Shown here: positions 43,597 to 53,581 of the stretch, piece by piece
Layout of the letters: each line of letters starts with the position of its first letter
How positions within the stretch are numbered: the stretch's first letter is position 1
Source of the DNA: an uncultured Methanobrevibacter sp.
Lineage (GTDB): Archaea > Methanobacteriota > Methanobacteria > Methanobacteriales > Methanobacteriaceae
Direction: 5' to 3'
Length of the DNA: 59,666 bases
NCBI RefSeq assembly: GCF_902801725.1
Contig: NZ_CADCJB010000006.1
Coordinates: 1-59,666 of the forward strand
The notes under the pieces: generated by a model
Told to the model about the DNA's origin: nothing
Database searches by the model: none
The model's input: the letters and a program-made list of their open reading frames with translations, nothing else
Program-made: the position numbers and the translations under genes

Positions 43597-44670
43597 ATGA
43601 AGCAAGTAAGAACAAGAGACTTTGTCTACACAAGCGATGATTTGTATTTCGCATCCACCAATTACATCCACCCGGAAAATAGGGTAATCTCATTCTTAAG
43701 GTATATACCAGACCCTGAAGGAGACCGTGAAAAAGACGGAAAACATTATAGAAAAGTAGGATCTGAAGAGGCATACTCATATTTACGTGAAAACTATCCC
43801 GATTATTTGTATTTTTCAGAAGTTACCAATGTTGAAATGATGGGTGTTCCATTGGATAAAGTTGAAAAAATAATAAAACCTGAAGAAAGGCTTTTAGGCC
43901 TTAAAAAGACTTTTGATGAAGGAGGGGAAGTCAAAAATCCGGAATTGATTTCAAAATTAATGGATGTTGCGGACTTTTTCCATTTCATGGCAGACATTCC
44001 ATATGACCACTTGGGAATTTCAGGTTCAATCCTGCCCGGCCTTCAAAAAAGTGACGTATCCGACCTTGACTTTGTTGTCTATGGTTTGGACAATCACAGA
44101 AGAGCAATTGCTGCTTTTAAAGAAAATAGAGGAAAAGAGGTCTACATCGAAGAAGTTGACAAGCACATTACCGTTGAAGGAATTACCAATGATTACTGGG
44201 ATTTCGTATACGATAAAAGAATGTTCGATGAAAGCCTCACCAAAGAAGAATTCAGATGGTACGAGAATAGGAAAGCAAACAGAGGAACAATCAATGGAAC
44301 ATTATTTGACATATTAGCTACAAAAGATTATGATGAAATTGAAGGAACATGGGGAGATACAGTTTATGAGCCTCAAGGAATATCAAAAATTGAATGTGAC
44401 ATCGTAAGTGCACTTGGAGCATTTGACAATCCTTCACTTTATACAATTAATAACGTTAAGGTTTTAGATGGCGTGGAATTTCCGTTAACAGAAATTGTTT
44501 CATTTACACATACCTATGCCGGCGAAGTTGTTGACGGCGAACATGTGATTGCCAAGGGCAAAGTTGAAAAAGTCATCATCAATGGCGAGTTTTCACACTA
44601 CAGAATAGTTGTCGGAACCACCCGTGAAGCCATCGATGAATATCTCAAGCTTAAAGAGAGCCCAGTCTAA
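43597..44670 (+). CDS. Predicted nucleotidyltransferase (COG1665-like)
   Basis: The 357-residue protein has a pol-beta type nucleotidyltransferase core in its middle: GISGSILPGL followed by SDVSDLDFVVYG (Gly-Ser and Asp-x-Asp, about 142-165). An N-terminal part of unknown fold and a C-terminal beta-rich domain (about 260-345) flank it. It could add nucleotides to RNA or a protein, but the substrate is unknown. The recalled family is an archaeal predicted nucleotidyltransferase (COG1665). A GGAG ribosome binding site precedes the ATG. It stands alone, divergent from the archaeosine operon. Confidence 0.78.
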   Translation: MKQVRTRDFVYTSDDLYFASTNYIHPENRVISFLRYIPDPEGDREKDGKHYRKVGSEEAYSYLRENYPDYLYFSEVTNVEMMGVPLDKVEKIIKPEERLLGLKKTFDEGGEVKNPELISKLMDVADFFHFMADIPYDHLGISGSILPGLQKSDVSDLDFVVYGLDNHRRAIAAFKENRGKEVYIEEVDKHITVEGITNDYWDFVYDKRMFDESLTKEEFRWYENRKANRGTINGTLFDILATKDYDEIEGTWGDTVYEPQGISKIECDIVSALGAFDNPSLYTINNVKVLDGVEFPLTEIVSFTHTYAGEVVDGEHVIAKGKVEKVIINGEFSHYRIVVGTTREAIDEYLKLKESPV

Positions 44671-44968
44671 GACAGCTCAAAATATGAAATGGAGAATTTG
44701 ATAACTCCTTTCATCTAATCTTTTAACATATTGCAACATCACCACCCTATTTAAAAAACATTGAATGAACTATCCCTTAATATCACTATTTTTTCTAAAA
44801 TTGAACAAAAATCATATTAATCATATTATAATTGTTGATTTGAAAACAAACACTATTTAAATTGACCAAATAATCTTTTGGATTTATTCAGAGATTTTTA
44901 TCAAAAATAATACATCAATATATAAACTTCAAAAACCTAAATAATAATATTAACTTTAATGTGATAAA

Positions 44969-46447
44969 ATGACAGAGACAAAAAAACAAGAGTGGAATAG
45001 TAATCTTGCATTTATGATGGCAATGATTGGTTCTGCTGTTGGTCTTGGAAACATTTGGCGTTTCCCAAATGTTTTGTACTCCAATGGTGGAGGATCATTC
45101 ATGATTCCATATATTGTTTCCCTATTTTTACTTGGAATTTCATTTGTTCTTGTAGAATATGCTGTGGGATTCAGATTCAAAAAGTCACTTGCAAGAATAT
45201 TATTTTCAGTTAGTAAAAAATTAGAACCCATAGCATGGTTTATACTATTAGTCGTATTTTTAATAACAACTTATTATGTTTGTGTTGTTGGATGGGATTT
45301 AATTTACATTTTCCTAAGTTTTACAAAAGCATGGGGATCAAATCCTGATTTATACTTTACAAATAGTGTTTTACATTCAACAGATTCAATATCTGGAATA
45401 TTTACAATCGTTCCAACAGTGCTTGCATCAGTATTCGCCATCTGGTTTTTAGCATGGTTGATTCTTAAAAGAGATTTGAACGAAGGAATTGGTAAAGTAA
45501 GTAAAATATTGCTCCCACTGCTATGTATAATCGTCGTAGTTATTGTTGCATTTTCCCTAACATTACCTGGTGCATCCGTAGGTTATACGCAGATATTTAC
45601 ACCTGACTGGTCTGCACTAACCAATTTAGACGTGTGGCTAGCCGCATTTGGACAGATCGTATTTTCACTAAGTTTAGGTATGGCAATCGCTATGACATAT
45701 GCAAGCTACCTTCCTGAAGGCTCAAAATTAGTGGACAATGCAGTTCTGGTAGCATTTTCAAATTCAGGATTTGAAGTATTTAATTCAATCGGAATTTTCT
45801 CCATCTTAGGATTTATGACATTAACCAGCGGAATTCCATTTAATGAACTTGTAACATCAGGAACCGGACTTGCATTTGTTGTTTTCCCACAAGTATTCAA
45901 TATAATGGGACCTGCAGCATATATAATTGGACCATTATTCTTCCTGTGCATATTATTCGCTGGAATTACATCCGTTATTGCACTTCTTGAAGGAGTTTGT
46001 TATTCAATTTCTGAAAAATTCCTCATTGATCGTAAAAAAACCGCCACAGTTGTCTGCATTATAGGATTTCTTATTTCAACCCTATTTGCAACCGGCATAG
46101 GAAGTACAATTTTAGGAATATTCGATGGATTTTTAAACAATTTCGCATTATTACTTGCAGTACTTATTGAATGCATAATCTTCGGTTGGATTTACAAATT
46201 CGATAACCTGATTGAAACATTAAACAACAACTCAACAATCAAAGTAGGAAAAACCTGGAAAATCGTTATTAAATACATATTGCCAATTTGTATTGGAGGC
46301 CTTTGGATTCAAGGAATTTATTCAACATTAACAACTGCCGATAGCCTCAGTACAACAATAATGATAATATTAACCATAGTATTAATTGTTGTTCCAATCA
46401 TCTTTACAAAACTGCCAGCAATCAACAAAGATTACTACAACGTGTGA
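44969..46447 (+). CDS. Sodium-dependent symporter (SNF/NSS family)
   Basis: The 492-residue membrane protein has about 12 helices and the family signature near the start, MIGSAVGLGNIWRFPNVLYS (residues about 16-35), which forms the Na and substrate site. It imports amino acids or related compounds with Na+; the exact substrate is unknown. GTGAT before AAAATG gives a ribosome binding site. The roughly 300-base upstream region is AT-rich with a small imperfect hairpin (about 44690-44720). A perfect hairpin terminator follows. Confidence 0.93.
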   Translation: MTETKKQEWNSNLAFMMAMIGSAVGLGNIWRFPNVLYSNGGGSFMIPYIVSLFLLGISFVLVEYAVGFRFKKSLARILFSVSKKLEPIAWFILLVVFLITTYYVCVVGWDLIYIFLSFTKAWGSNPDLYFTNSVLHSTDSISGIFTIVPTVLASVFAIWFLAWLILKRDLNEGIGKVSKILLPLLCIIVVVIVAFSLTLPGASVGYTQIFTPDWSALTNLDVWLAAFGQIVFSLSLGMAIAMTYASYLPEGSKLVDNAVLVAFSNSGFEVFNSIGIFSILGFMTLTSGIPFNELVTSGTGLAFVVFPQVFNIMGPAAYIIGPLFFLCILFAGITSVIALLEGVCYSISEKFLIDRKKTATVVCIIGFLISTLFATGIGSTILGIFDGFLNNFALLLAVLIECIIFGWIYKFDNLIETLNNNSTIKVGKTWKIVIKYILPICIGGLWIQGIYSTLTTADSLSTTIMIILTIVLIVVPIIFTKLPAINKDYYNV

Positions 46448-46458
46448 AATTAACTTTA

Positions 46459-46490
46459 AATAGCTAAATTACTAGCTATTTACTTTTTTT
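46459..46490 (+). terminator. Terminator of the sodium symporter gene
   Basis: A perfect 8-bp stem AATAGCTA/TAGCTATT (46459-46466 with 46473-46480, 6-base loop) is followed by T7 at 46484-46490. Confidence 0.72.
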
Positions 46491-46582
46491 ATTTTATTTT
46501 AACTAATTTAACGCATTTATAACTTCTAATTATTTATATTATTAAGTTTAAAGTAATATTACAAAATTTAAGAGGTTATAAT

Positions 46583-47374
46583 ATGATAAATATTTCTTCA
46601 ATAAAAGCACATATGTTCTGTCCAATGAGCCTATATATTCAAACATTCAACGATAGCGAAAAAAGCAATGAATACCAACTGGCCATTGAGATAAAAAAGC
46701 TTAAAATTGACATTCAAGATTTGATTCAAAAGAATATGCGCAAAGTAAAAAAAGAAATGAGTATTGCAGAAATTGAAAGCGAACTATCCGAAAACATTGA
46801 TTCATTTATCAAAAGCAATACCAATGCAATAATTTCAATGGATTTACCAATAGATCCAGAACAAATCAATGAAATAATAGACAGCACATATTTCAATATA
46901 AAAATAACCGCATTGAGAATACAACAGGCCATGACCATCTATAAAAAGGATGCATTCGCAATAATCGACATGTTTTTTCCCAACTGTATGTATTCATATC
47001 TATTAAAGGATCCCCAACTGGAACTTATTGGAGTATGTGACAAAATAGAGATCGTTGATGGAAAATATTATCCAGTTACAATAAAAAGCACCAATCCACC
47101 ATTAAAAGGGGTTTGGGACCAGGATGCTATCGAACTGGTATCATATGCAATACTTCTTGAAGATGAATTTGATACTGAAGTTTTCGTGGGATTCGTCGAT
47201 TATGAAAAAATCAATGAAAGAAGACCTGTAGTGATGGATGTCAATCTAAGAAAGGGATTATTTGAAGTGATAAGAGAAATAAAAGAGATAATTGAAAATA
47301 AAAAGCTTCCAAACGTTAAGATAAATCCTAAAAAATGTAACAAATGCCAATATGAAAATTATTGCATCAAATAA
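46583..47374 (+). CDS. Stand-alone Cas4/Dna2-like protein, catalytic motif altered
   Basis: The 263-residue protein has the Cas4-type iron-sulfur ligands: one early Cys (HMFCPMSLY, residue about 13) and a C-terminal trio CNKCQYENYC. The nuclease core is recognisable (LIGVCDKIEI, then YYPVTIKST, then DAIELVSYAI). However, the usual E-x-K lysine motif reads T-x-K and the QxxxY motif reads ExxxY, so nuclease activity is doubtful. No cas genes or CRISPR repeats are in the window. A GAGGTTAT ribosome binding site precedes the ATG. It may act in repair or in some other Fe-S role. Confidence 0.8.
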   Translation: MINISSIKAHMFCPMSLYIQTFNDSEKSNEYQLAIEIKKLKIDIQDLIQKNMRKVKKEMSIAEIESELSENIDSFIKSNTNAIISMDLPIDPEQINEIIDSTYFNIKITALRIQQAMTIYKKDAFAIIDMFFPNCMYSYLLKDPQLELIGVCDKIEIVDGKYYPVTIKSTNPPLKGVWDQDAIELVSYAILLEDEFDTEVFVGFVDYEKINERRPVVMDVNLRKGLFEVIREIKEIIENKKLPNVKINPKKCNKCQYENYCIK

Positions 47375-47385
47375 TCTAAAAAAGA

Positions 47386-47409
47386 GGGAGTTTAAAAAAA
47401 AAAACTCCC
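47386..47409. terminator. Convergent terminator between the Cas4-like gene and ehbQ
   Basis: GGGAGTTT (47386-47393) and AAACTCCC (47402-47409) form a perfect 8-bp stem around an A-rich loop. It lies between convergent genes and could serve both strands, although the flanking A and T runs are short. Confidence 0.6.
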
Positions 47410-47433
47410 CTATATGTCCATAAGCATGAAAAA

Positions 47434-48093
47434 TTAAAATTTTATATTGGCCCCTAGTCTTTTAATGTCAAACACTGCAGTGTCGGCAACTGCCATTACT
47501 GCAAGTACACCTGCTTGAATAGGGTCTGTAATGATTAAATCGGCATGTTCAGTAACGCTGCCCGGCATGTTAAGGGAAATTACAATCAAATTACTTTTTT
47601 CTTTAACATTTTTAACCGCTTCAGTAATTTCGCCACCCATAAGTGAACCTGCCAAGACCAATGCATTAACACGAGGCAACCTTGAAATAGCTTCAATAGC
47701 TTCTGCCAAGTTTTTTTCACCGACTAAAGGAATGGTATCTATACTGATACGCTCTCCACGTATATTGTGCCTATCTGCCTCTGTGATTGCACCATTTGCC
47801 ACTTGAGATACCTGCGCTCCACCACCAACAATAATTATACGCTTACCATAGATATCCAACTGGGAACCATGCAATTCTACAGACTTGATTTCACGAATCT
47901 TATTCAAATCATTAAGCAAATAATCAATATCTTCAACATGCTCCAATTCCAAATTAATGGAACCCATATTATTTTTTTCAACAAAAAGATGAACATAACT
48001 AATATTAGCACCATGAGAAGTGATAACATCAGTAATATCATCCAAAACTCCTTTTTTTTCGTATGATTGAATTGTTAATGTATAATCATTCAT
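47434..48093 (-). CDS. ehbQ: EhbQ, ACT-domain protein (DUF5612)
   Basis: The 219-residue protein has an N-terminal ACT domain (about 1-75, [20 protein letters not shown]) that could bind an amino acid. A second domain has [20 protein letters not shown] and [16 protein letters not shown], which look like a nucleotide-binding fold. It is the last gene of the 17-gene ehb operon and overlaps ehbP by 8 bases. A regulatory rather than catalytic part in hydrogenase or carbon assimilation is likely. The symbol rests on operon position. Confidence 0.8.
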   Translation of the reverse strand: MNDYTLTIQSYEKKGVLDDITDVITSHGANISYVHLFVEKNNMGSINLELEHVEDIDYLLNDLNKIREIKSVELHGSQLDIYGKRIIIVGGGAQVSQVANGAITEADRHNIRGERISIDTIPLVGEKNLAEAIEAISRLPRVNALVLAGSLMGGEITEAVKNVKEKSNLIVISLNMPGSVTEHADLIITDPIQAGVLAVMAVADTAVFDIKRLGANIKF

Positions 48094-48349
48094 TTTTTGG
48101 CCTAATTTTATCTAATTCAGCATGCGCTCTTTTCCATAAGCTTAAAAAATTGTCTTTATCAGTTACCGGAATAACATCAAGACCCAAATTCTTATGTTCA
48201 GCAATCCATTCCTCATGAAAAACCGGTATTTCAATCTTGATTGATTCAGAGGTTTTATTTACAACGATGACATTCCTATATGGAAAATCCCATTCAACGA
48301 TGTATCCTCCAAGACTTACCATATGATATGGTCTCATAACAAACTTCAA
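48086..48349 (-). CDS. ehbP: EhbP, small conserved ehb operon protein
   Basis: The product is 87 residues from a TTG at 48349, placed 4 bases after GAGGTGAT; the open frame extends upstream into ehbO, but that part has no signal. It reads [20 protein letters not shown] at the start and has no membrane helix or cysteines. Its role in the complex is unknown. It lies 10 bases after the ehbO stop and overlaps ehbQ by 8 bases. The symbol is assigned by position. Confidence 0.75.
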   Translation of the reverse strand: MKFVMRPYHMVSLGGYIVEWDFPYRNVIVVNKTSESIKIEIPVFHEEWIAEHKNLGLDVIPVTDKDNFLSLWKRAHAELDKIRPKNE

Positions 48350-48359
48350 AATAATCACC

Positions 48360-49358
48360 TCATAATAATCCAAGCACAATAGCCAATATTCCAAGCAATG
48401 TTGCTCCCAAAATTGTAGGCAATAATTGCCTGTTTGTAAATACTGGGCTGAATGCAGAAAAGATTCCCATCATGAATACAAATATCAATGCCACAGCAAC
48501 ATTAATTAGAATTCCCCATGAAAGAATTGTCGGAGGCACTCCAATAAACAATACTGAAAATATTGCACCAAGGACAAACATGAAAAATCCTCTAGTTAAA
48601 TAAACAACAGCCCTGTATTTAGATGCATATTCCATGTAAGGTCCTTCAATAACATCGCTTTTTGCCTTAATGATTGAGAACGGATATTCATTCAATATTA
48701 TCATATATCCTATGAAGAATACAATAGCTGCAATTGCTCCGGATAATGTAAATAAAAATGGTCCGTTTGCCTGTTGGTATGCCACAATATCAGACAGGAA
48801 AATACTGCCTGCCGCAGTTATCGGAGCAAACAAAGCCAAGTATAATGGAAAAGAACCATAAGTAATCATTCTTAATGATCTTCTGGCACTTATATCTTCA
48901 ATAAATGATCTGTTGGCATTCAAGTGGGTCGCACCTTTTATTAAATCCGGAAACGGCATATTGACAGACATTACAGATTTAGACAATGCCCCCATCAATA
49001 CGTAACATATCTCTTCGACTTTTAAAAATCCAACAATAGCCACCAGGCTTGAAAGAGCAGGAATCTGGTATGCCTGAGGAGTTAATGCAACAAGAATGCA
49101 TAAAACTACAATAAAACAGATTATCGGTAATGATTTATACAATCCTGAAACAGGAGATGAAACTTCAACATTTTCTTTAAACATGAATTTGATTGGAGCC
49201 ATTATTCCCGGAGAAATTACTATCGGCCCGATTCTTTGTTGAATTCTTGCATGAATATATTTTCTTTCAATTCCCGGAAGCAATGTTGAAATTACAAAAC
49301 AAACAAGCACTGTAATAATTACTGCAAGAATTGAATAAATAACAGTATTTTCAAACAT
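48360..49358 (-). CDS. ehbO: EhbO, membrane subunit (NuoH/HyfC type)
   Basis: The 332-residue protein has about eight membrane helices and the quinone-module-type pattern of NuoH relatives (IQQRIGPIVISPGIMAPIKF near residue 38, EYPFSIIKAKSDVIEGPYME near 220). In energy-converting hydrogenases this subunit connects the hydrogenase module to the ion-translocating membrane arm. It follows ehbN by 3 bases and has a GGAGATAG ribosome binding site. Confidence 0.92.
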   Translation of the reverse strand: MFENTVIYSILAVIITVLVCFVISTLLPGIERKYIHARIQQRIGPIVISPGIMAPIKFMFKENVEVSSPVSGLYKSLPIICFIVVLCILVALTPQAYQIPALSSLVAIVGFLKVEEICYVLMGALSKSVMSVNMPFPDLIKGATHLNANRSFIEDISARRSLRMITYGSFPLYLALFAPITAAGSIFLSDIVAYQQANGPFLFTLSGAIAAIVFFIGYMIILNEYPFSIIKAKSDVIEGPYMEYASKYRAVVYLTRGFFMFVLGAIFSVLFIGVPPTILSWGILINVAVALIFVFMMGIFSAFSPVFTNRQLLPTILGATLLGILAIVLGLL

Positions 49359-49361
49359 AAT

Positions 49362-50489
49362 CTATCTCCTAATAACCTCAATTGCCCTGTCAGAACATGT
49401 GAAACATGGGTCGCATTGTACAATACAGAGTTGTGCATCAGTAAGCTGGTCTCCGATGCATGCATACTGCATAGCACCAATGTTAGACATTGAAGGTGTT
49501 CTGATAATAGAGTGCCTTACTCTACCACTTTCGAGAGCATAAGAATGATACAATGTTCCTCTTGGAACTTCAATATAACTTTCAATAATATCTGTGTCAA
49601 ACATTTCCCAATCCCTGTTGATTACTTTTCCTTCAGGAATATTGGCAATTGCCTGACGAATAATCTTGATGGATTCAAATGATTCAAGAGCCCTCATCAG
49701 CAGATTAGACTTGACGTCCCCATCAGGTTGGGTTACGACATTATAGTCAAAGTCATCATATTCAAACATTGTTGTTCTCAAATCCCTTGCAACGCCGGTT
49801 GCCCTTAAAGTTGGTCCAGTTACTGCCAATTTTATGGCCTGTTTTTGAGGAAGAACACCTATGCCAGAAATCCTTGACATTACAATAGAATCGGAAGTGA
49901 ATCTATTTGCAAAATCTGTCAAACCCTCTTCTACTTTATCCATATCCTCTTTAAGTCTTAACAGCTTGGCTTCATCCAAATCACATCTAGGCCTTACTCC
50001 ACCTAAAACGGAACAACCGTACTGAACTCTGTTTCCCCCAATCATGGCAAGCAGTTCCATTACGATTTCCCTTAAATAGAATACTCTCATTGAAAATGTT
50101 TCATGAGACAATACTTCACAACCATGCGCCAAATACAAGAAGTGTGAATGCAAACGTTCAAGTTCACCCATAATAACACGAATGTACATAGCTCTTTCAG
50201 GAATTTCAATGCCTAATCCTATTTCAGCAGTTCTGCATGAATTCCATATATGTGAATTTGAACAGATCCCACAAATTTTTTCAGTAAGTGAATTGGCTTT
50301 TTCAACAGGAAGTCCTTCCATGATTCTTTCTATTCCCCTATGATTAACACCAATAGTGATTTCAGCTTCTTGAACTATCTCATCCTCTACAAAAAACCTT
50401 ACCCTATATGGCTCCAATGCAGCAGGGTGAACTGTACCCATTGGAATTTCAGTTTCAATTATTTTGCTTCTCGGTACTTTTTCATCCAT
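49362..50489 (-). CDS. ehbN: EhbN, [NiFe] hydrogenase large subunit
   Basis: The 375-residue protein has the N-terminal nickel ligands in [11 protein letters not shown] near residue 70 and the C-terminal pair in DPCFTCSDR near 363. Ten residues follow the last ligand, and the usual cleavage His is absent, which is typical of group 4 enzymes whose large subunit is not processed. It is the H2-activating subunit of Ehb, which reduces ferredoxin for CO2 fixation at the expense of ion motive force. A GAGGGGATC ribosome binding site is present. Confidence 0.95.
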   Translation of the reverse strand: MDEKVPRSKIIETEIPMGTVHPAALEPYRVRFFVEDEIVQEAEITIGVNHRGIERIMEGLPVEKANSLTEKICGICSNSHIWNSCRTAEIGLGIEIPERAMYIRVIMGELERLHSHFLYLAHGCEVLSHETFSMRVFYLREIVMELLAMIGGNRVQYGCSVLGGVRPRCDLDEAKLLRLKEDMDKVEEGLTDFANRFTSDSIVMSRISGIGVLPQKQAIKLAVTGPTLRATGVARDLRTTMFEYDDFDYNVVTQPDGDVKSNLLMRALESFESIKIIRQAIANIPEGKVINRDWEMFDTDIIESYIEVPRGTLYHSYALESGRVRHSIIRTPSMSNIGAMQYACIGDQLTDAQLCIVQCDPCFTCSDRAIEVIRR

Positions 50490-50501
50490 TTGATCCCCTC
50501 T

Positions 50502-50948
50502 CTAATCCGCATCTAATAATATAGGTAATAATGATACAACTCCTGCCAAAACATCTTGAGGCCTTACGGCACAACCCGGAATTTTTGCATTGACCGGTAT
50601 GATATTTTCAACAGGTCCTTCGATTTCCTCTGACGGGATGTCAGCAGAACAATTTTTATACACTCCCCCCATCAAAGCGCAACTTCCTGCAGCCACAACC
50701 AATTTAGGATTAGGAATAGCTTCATATATTGCCTCCAATGGTTTTCTGTTATGATATGTAACAGGTCCTGTGACAACCAGAACATCAGCTTCACGAGGAT
50801 TCCATGTTAAATACACATTGTATTGTTCAGCATCAAATCTTGGTGATAAAATTGAATTAACAATTTCAATGTCGCATCCATTACATCCGCCAGTATAAAC
50901 CAACATGACGTGTATTGCTCTTGCTCTTGAAAATGATTTAATTCCCAT
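50502..50948 (-). CDS. ehbM: EhbM, [NiFe] hydrogenase small subunit
   Basis: The 148-residue protein has all four ligand regions of the proximal [4Fe-4S] cluster: [13 protein letters not shown] near residue 20, [10 protein letters not shown] near 88 and [12 protein letters not shown] near 125. It carries electrons between the NiFe site of EhbN and the ferredoxin-type subunits. The ATG follows GGTGAT. It lies 12 bases before ehbN. Confidence 0.95.
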   Translation of the reverse strand: MGIKSFSRARAIHVMLVYTGGCNGCDIEIVNSILSPRFDAEQYNVYLTWNPREADVLVVTGPVTYHNRKPLEAIYEAIPNPKLVVAAGSCALMGGVYKNCSADIPSEEIEGPVENIIPVNAKIPGCAVRPQDVLAGVVSLLPILLDAD

Positions 50949-51440
50949 CTAATCACCTTCCTCCCTATTTCTTAATACAGTATTATCTGATAAATATTGT
51001 GAAATAACTTTGAGTTTATCATCTGAAATTTTAAACGGTTGATTTAGACAATCGTCAAGGTCCACTTTCTGGTCACCAACACAGCTTGGATGTATTGTTC
51101 CTTTCTGACCGTAAAGTGAGAATATTGGGCAAAAATCATGACAATAGTAACATACAACACATTTTTCAAGATTAATTTCAGGTACTTCACTTTTAATCCA
51201 GTTATCAGTTAATTTTTTAGGACTTGCCAATCCTTTCATCTCAATTGCGCCTGTTGGGCAGACATTAGCACAACCACCGCACCCAATACAAGCTGATTCA
51301 TCGACTCTGTCATCAACTTCGACTGAAAGGGTGGATATCTGTCTTCTCAATTCCATATCAGTAACCCTATCGGCTGCAAAAAAGATTCTTTTAAAGTTAG
51401 TAAAAGCTCCTTCTAAAGCTATTTTAAGTAAATTGCTCAT
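50949..51440 (-). CDS. ehbL: EhbL, two-cluster ferredoxin subunit
   Basis: The 163-residue protein has two [4Fe-4S] motifs, CIGCGGCANVCP near residue 55 and CVVCYYCHDFCP near 95, like the NuoI-type subunits of energy-converting hydrogenases. It probably links the polyferredoxin EhbK to EhbM. Its start immediately follows the ehbK stop, and ehbM starts at the base after its own stop. A GAGGGTAT site precedes the ATG. Confidence 0.93.
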   Translation of the reverse strand: MSNLLKIALEGAFTNFKRIFFAADRVTDMELRRQISTLSVEVDDRVDESACIGCGGCANVCPTGAIEMKGLASPKKLTDNWIKSEVPEINLEKCVVCYYCHDFCPIFSLYGQKGTIHPSCVGDQKVDLDDCLNQPFKISDDKLKVISQYLSDNTVLRNREEGD

Positions 51441-52847
51441 TTAAATACCCTCTATTGAATCTTTAAAATTTCTTTCAAATAAAAATGCCTTTGCAGGACA
51501 TGAATTCTTACATGCTCCACAATATGTACAGTTATCTTCATTAACAACAAATTGACCATCAATCTCATCAATAGCATCATATGAACAGATTTTATGACAT
51601 AGCCCGCAATGCATGCATAATTGCTGTTCAATGAAATTGAATCCGTCCTTAATCTCATTCTTATACAATGTAGTTTTAGGAATGGCATCAACAGGACAAT
51701 GGACAGCACAGTTTTCGCATAAAATACATTTGTCCAAATCAACAGAAATTGACCCTCTGTTTAAGGTAATCGCATCTTCCTGACATACTTCACAGCATAT
51801 TCCACATGAAATACAATCATCAGACACTTTACCATCCCATGTATGAGTCATGAATTGACGAGCGTTAGTTTCATCACAAACCTGGACACATTTTCCACAG
51901 GATACGCAGAAACCGGATAAGGCAGGCAATTCCTTATCATCATACTCATCATAGATGAACATCTCCTCATCCTCATGCAATGTGTTGATAGGGCATGACC
52001 TGATAGCCATCTCATGAGCCACATCTTCAGTATCTGAAGTTGGATCATATCTTAATTTGCCATTATCCTTTACCAATGATCCGTTTTCACATAAATCTGC
52101 ACATAAACCGCAGTTAAGACATGACACGATAGAACCTGATGGTTTTTGATTAAGTTTATTTACAATGATTTTAAAGTTATCGACAGAAATTGCACCATGA
52201 GGACATGCCTTCATACAGTTCAGACAAAGTGTACATGATCCCCTATTAACCATCTGCAACTTATTCATTGATCCGTTTGGACATACATCAGCACAAAGCC
52301 TACATTCACTACAAATTCCTTCATCTCTATCAATGGATACTCTAATTGCACTTGTCGGACAGTATTCCCGACATCTGCCACACAGGATACACTTATCCAC
52401 ATCAGTTCCAACATATGTCCTTGAAACTTCAGCAGCCTTATTTGACTGCTTGTGAGGAATATCATCCCATGGAGGATTTAAAATATTAAATGATTTAATC
52501 AAATTAATTTGTTTGTCCTTTTCAACTTCAAATCCATCGACACGATTTGGACAAACTTCGCTACAAACTCCACAACGTGAGCAGATACCATAAACGATTC
52601 CATCTTCAATAGTGATGTTATTTGTAGGGCAGTTGTACATGCACATTCCACAGCCGTTACATTTAGCCCTATCTACAACATATCCACCATAGATATTCTG
52701 GAATATTGCTCCGTTCGGACAGTTTTTATGACATATTCCGCAGGTAAGACAGCTGAATGCTTTTCCATTGACATATTTAATGGCTTTTGTAGGGCATTTC
52801 TTAATACAATCTCTTTTTCCATCACATGTATTAGTTGACAAAAACAT
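51441..52847 (-). CDS. ehbK: EhbK, polyferredoxin with about 13 Fe-S motifs
   Basis: The 468-residue protein is a run of CxxCxxCxxxC motifs. I count twelve clear ones (for example CNGCGMCMYNCP, CILCGRCREYCP, CTYCGACKNSCP) and an altered first one (CDGKRDCIKKCP). A few lack the final Pro (CLNCGLCADLCE, CISCGICCEVCQ). It can hold at least twelve [4Fe-4S] clusters and so serve as an electron wire or store in Ehb. The gene lies between ehbJ and ehbL with 12 and 0 bases spacing. Confidence 0.94.
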   Translation of the reverse strand: MFLSTNTCDGKRDCIKKCPTKAIKYVNGKAFSCLTCGICHKNCPNGAIFQNIYGGYVVDRAKCNGCGMCMYNCPTNNITIEDGIVYGICSRCGVCSEVCPNRVDGFEVEKDKQINLIKSFNILNPPWDDIPHKQSNKAAEVSRTYVGTDVDKCILCGRCREYCPTSAIRVSIDRDEGICSECRLCADVCPNGSMNKLQMVNRGSCTLCLNCMKACPHGAISVDNFKIIVNKLNQKPSGSIVSCLNCGLCADLCENGSLVKDNGKLRYDPTSDTEDVAHEMAIRSCPINTLHEDEEMFIYDEYDDKELPALSGFCVSCGKCVQVCDETNARQFMTHTWDGKVSDDCISCGICCEVCQEDAITLNRGSISVDLDKCILCENCAVHCPVDAIPKTTLYKNEIKDGFNFIEQQLCMHCGLCHKICSYDAIDEIDGQFVVNEDNCTYCGACKNSCPAKAFLFERNFKDSIEGI

Positions 52848-52859
52848 TATAAAAACCCC

Positions 52860-53105
52860 TTATTTACTCCTTGCAAATAGTAGTTTGCCTACAAAAATCC
52901 CAATTAAAGCAGATAAAAATCCTGTTGACAAGGGCAAGTCTGTGTAAAACGGAAAATTGCCAACTTGCCAAGCTACAATAATACCTGCAATAATAATTAC
53001 TACAAATGCGCCAAGAGTGAAATGAGTATCATCAATAATCTTAATTTGAGAACCGATAATGACACCCAATATCAATCCGAATATAATTGGTCCAAGACTT
53101 AACAT
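52860..53105 (-). CDS. ehbJ: EhbJ, small membrane protein
   Basis: This is an 81-residue protein with about three membrane helices (MLSLGPIIFGLILGVIIG, then FVVIIIAGIIVAW). It has no known catalytic motif and is an ehb-specific membrane subunit. Its first base is shared with the last base of ehbI. The symbol is by operon order. Confidence 0.88.
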   Translation of the reverse strand: MLSLGPIIFGLILGVIIGSQIKIIDDTHFTLGAFVVIIIAGIIVAWQVGNFPFYTDLPLSTGFLSALIGIFVGKLLFARSK

Positions 53106-53581
53106 TATTCACTCTCCTCCGCAATCTTCTTAAATCCTGCAAATGCTATGACAATTGAGGATAATCCTACAAATACTTTTAAACCAACGAATATATTGAG
53201 GTACGGAATGATACCTGCATTAGTAACATCAGGATAGTGGAAAACATTTTGGATAGCTGCAGGAACTATGTTGAGCACATCAGTACCTACATTGTAAAGA
53301 TAAAATCCGCCAACGAACAAACCGATTAAACCGAATATGACAAAGCCCAATGCTCCGACAGATTCAAGAACTTCAATATAGGTATGGGACAATTCCAATG
53401 GAGAATTACCCAATCCATAAACAAGTATAGACAATATGATTCCACTGGCTATCATTGCACCTCCCTGGAAACCTCCACCAGGAGTTATATGTCCTCCAAG
53501 GATAGTCATAATACCTAAACAAATCAATAAGATTGAAATTGGTAAAGATATAAGTTTTAAAATTACGCTACCTTGACTCAT
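53105..53581 (-). CDS. ehbI: EhbI, MnhB-like membrane subunit
   Basis: The 158-residue protein resembles MnhB of Mrp antiporters, with the GGHITPGGGFQGGAMIASG signature near residue 28 and four helices. It is part of the Mrp-like ion-translocating arm of Ehb. It overlaps ehbH by 4 bases (ATGA) and ehbJ by 1 base. Confidence 0.9.
   Translation of the reverse strand: MSQGSVILKLISLPISILLICLGIMTILGGHITPGGGFQGGAMIASGIILSILVYGLGNSPLELSHTYIEVLESVGALGFVIFGLIGLFVGGFYLYNVGTDVLNIVPAAIQNVFHYPDVTNAGIIPYLNIFVGLKVFVGLSSIVIAFAGFKKIAEESE

Noticed and set aside
46583-47374. Cas4-like gene as part of a CRISPR-Cas locus
   Set aside because: No repeat-spacer array and no other cas gene could be found in the window.
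48350-48394. Longer ehbP beginning inside ehbO
   Set aside because: The extra residues have no ribosome binding site, while a GAGGTGAT core lies 4 bases before the TTG at 48349.
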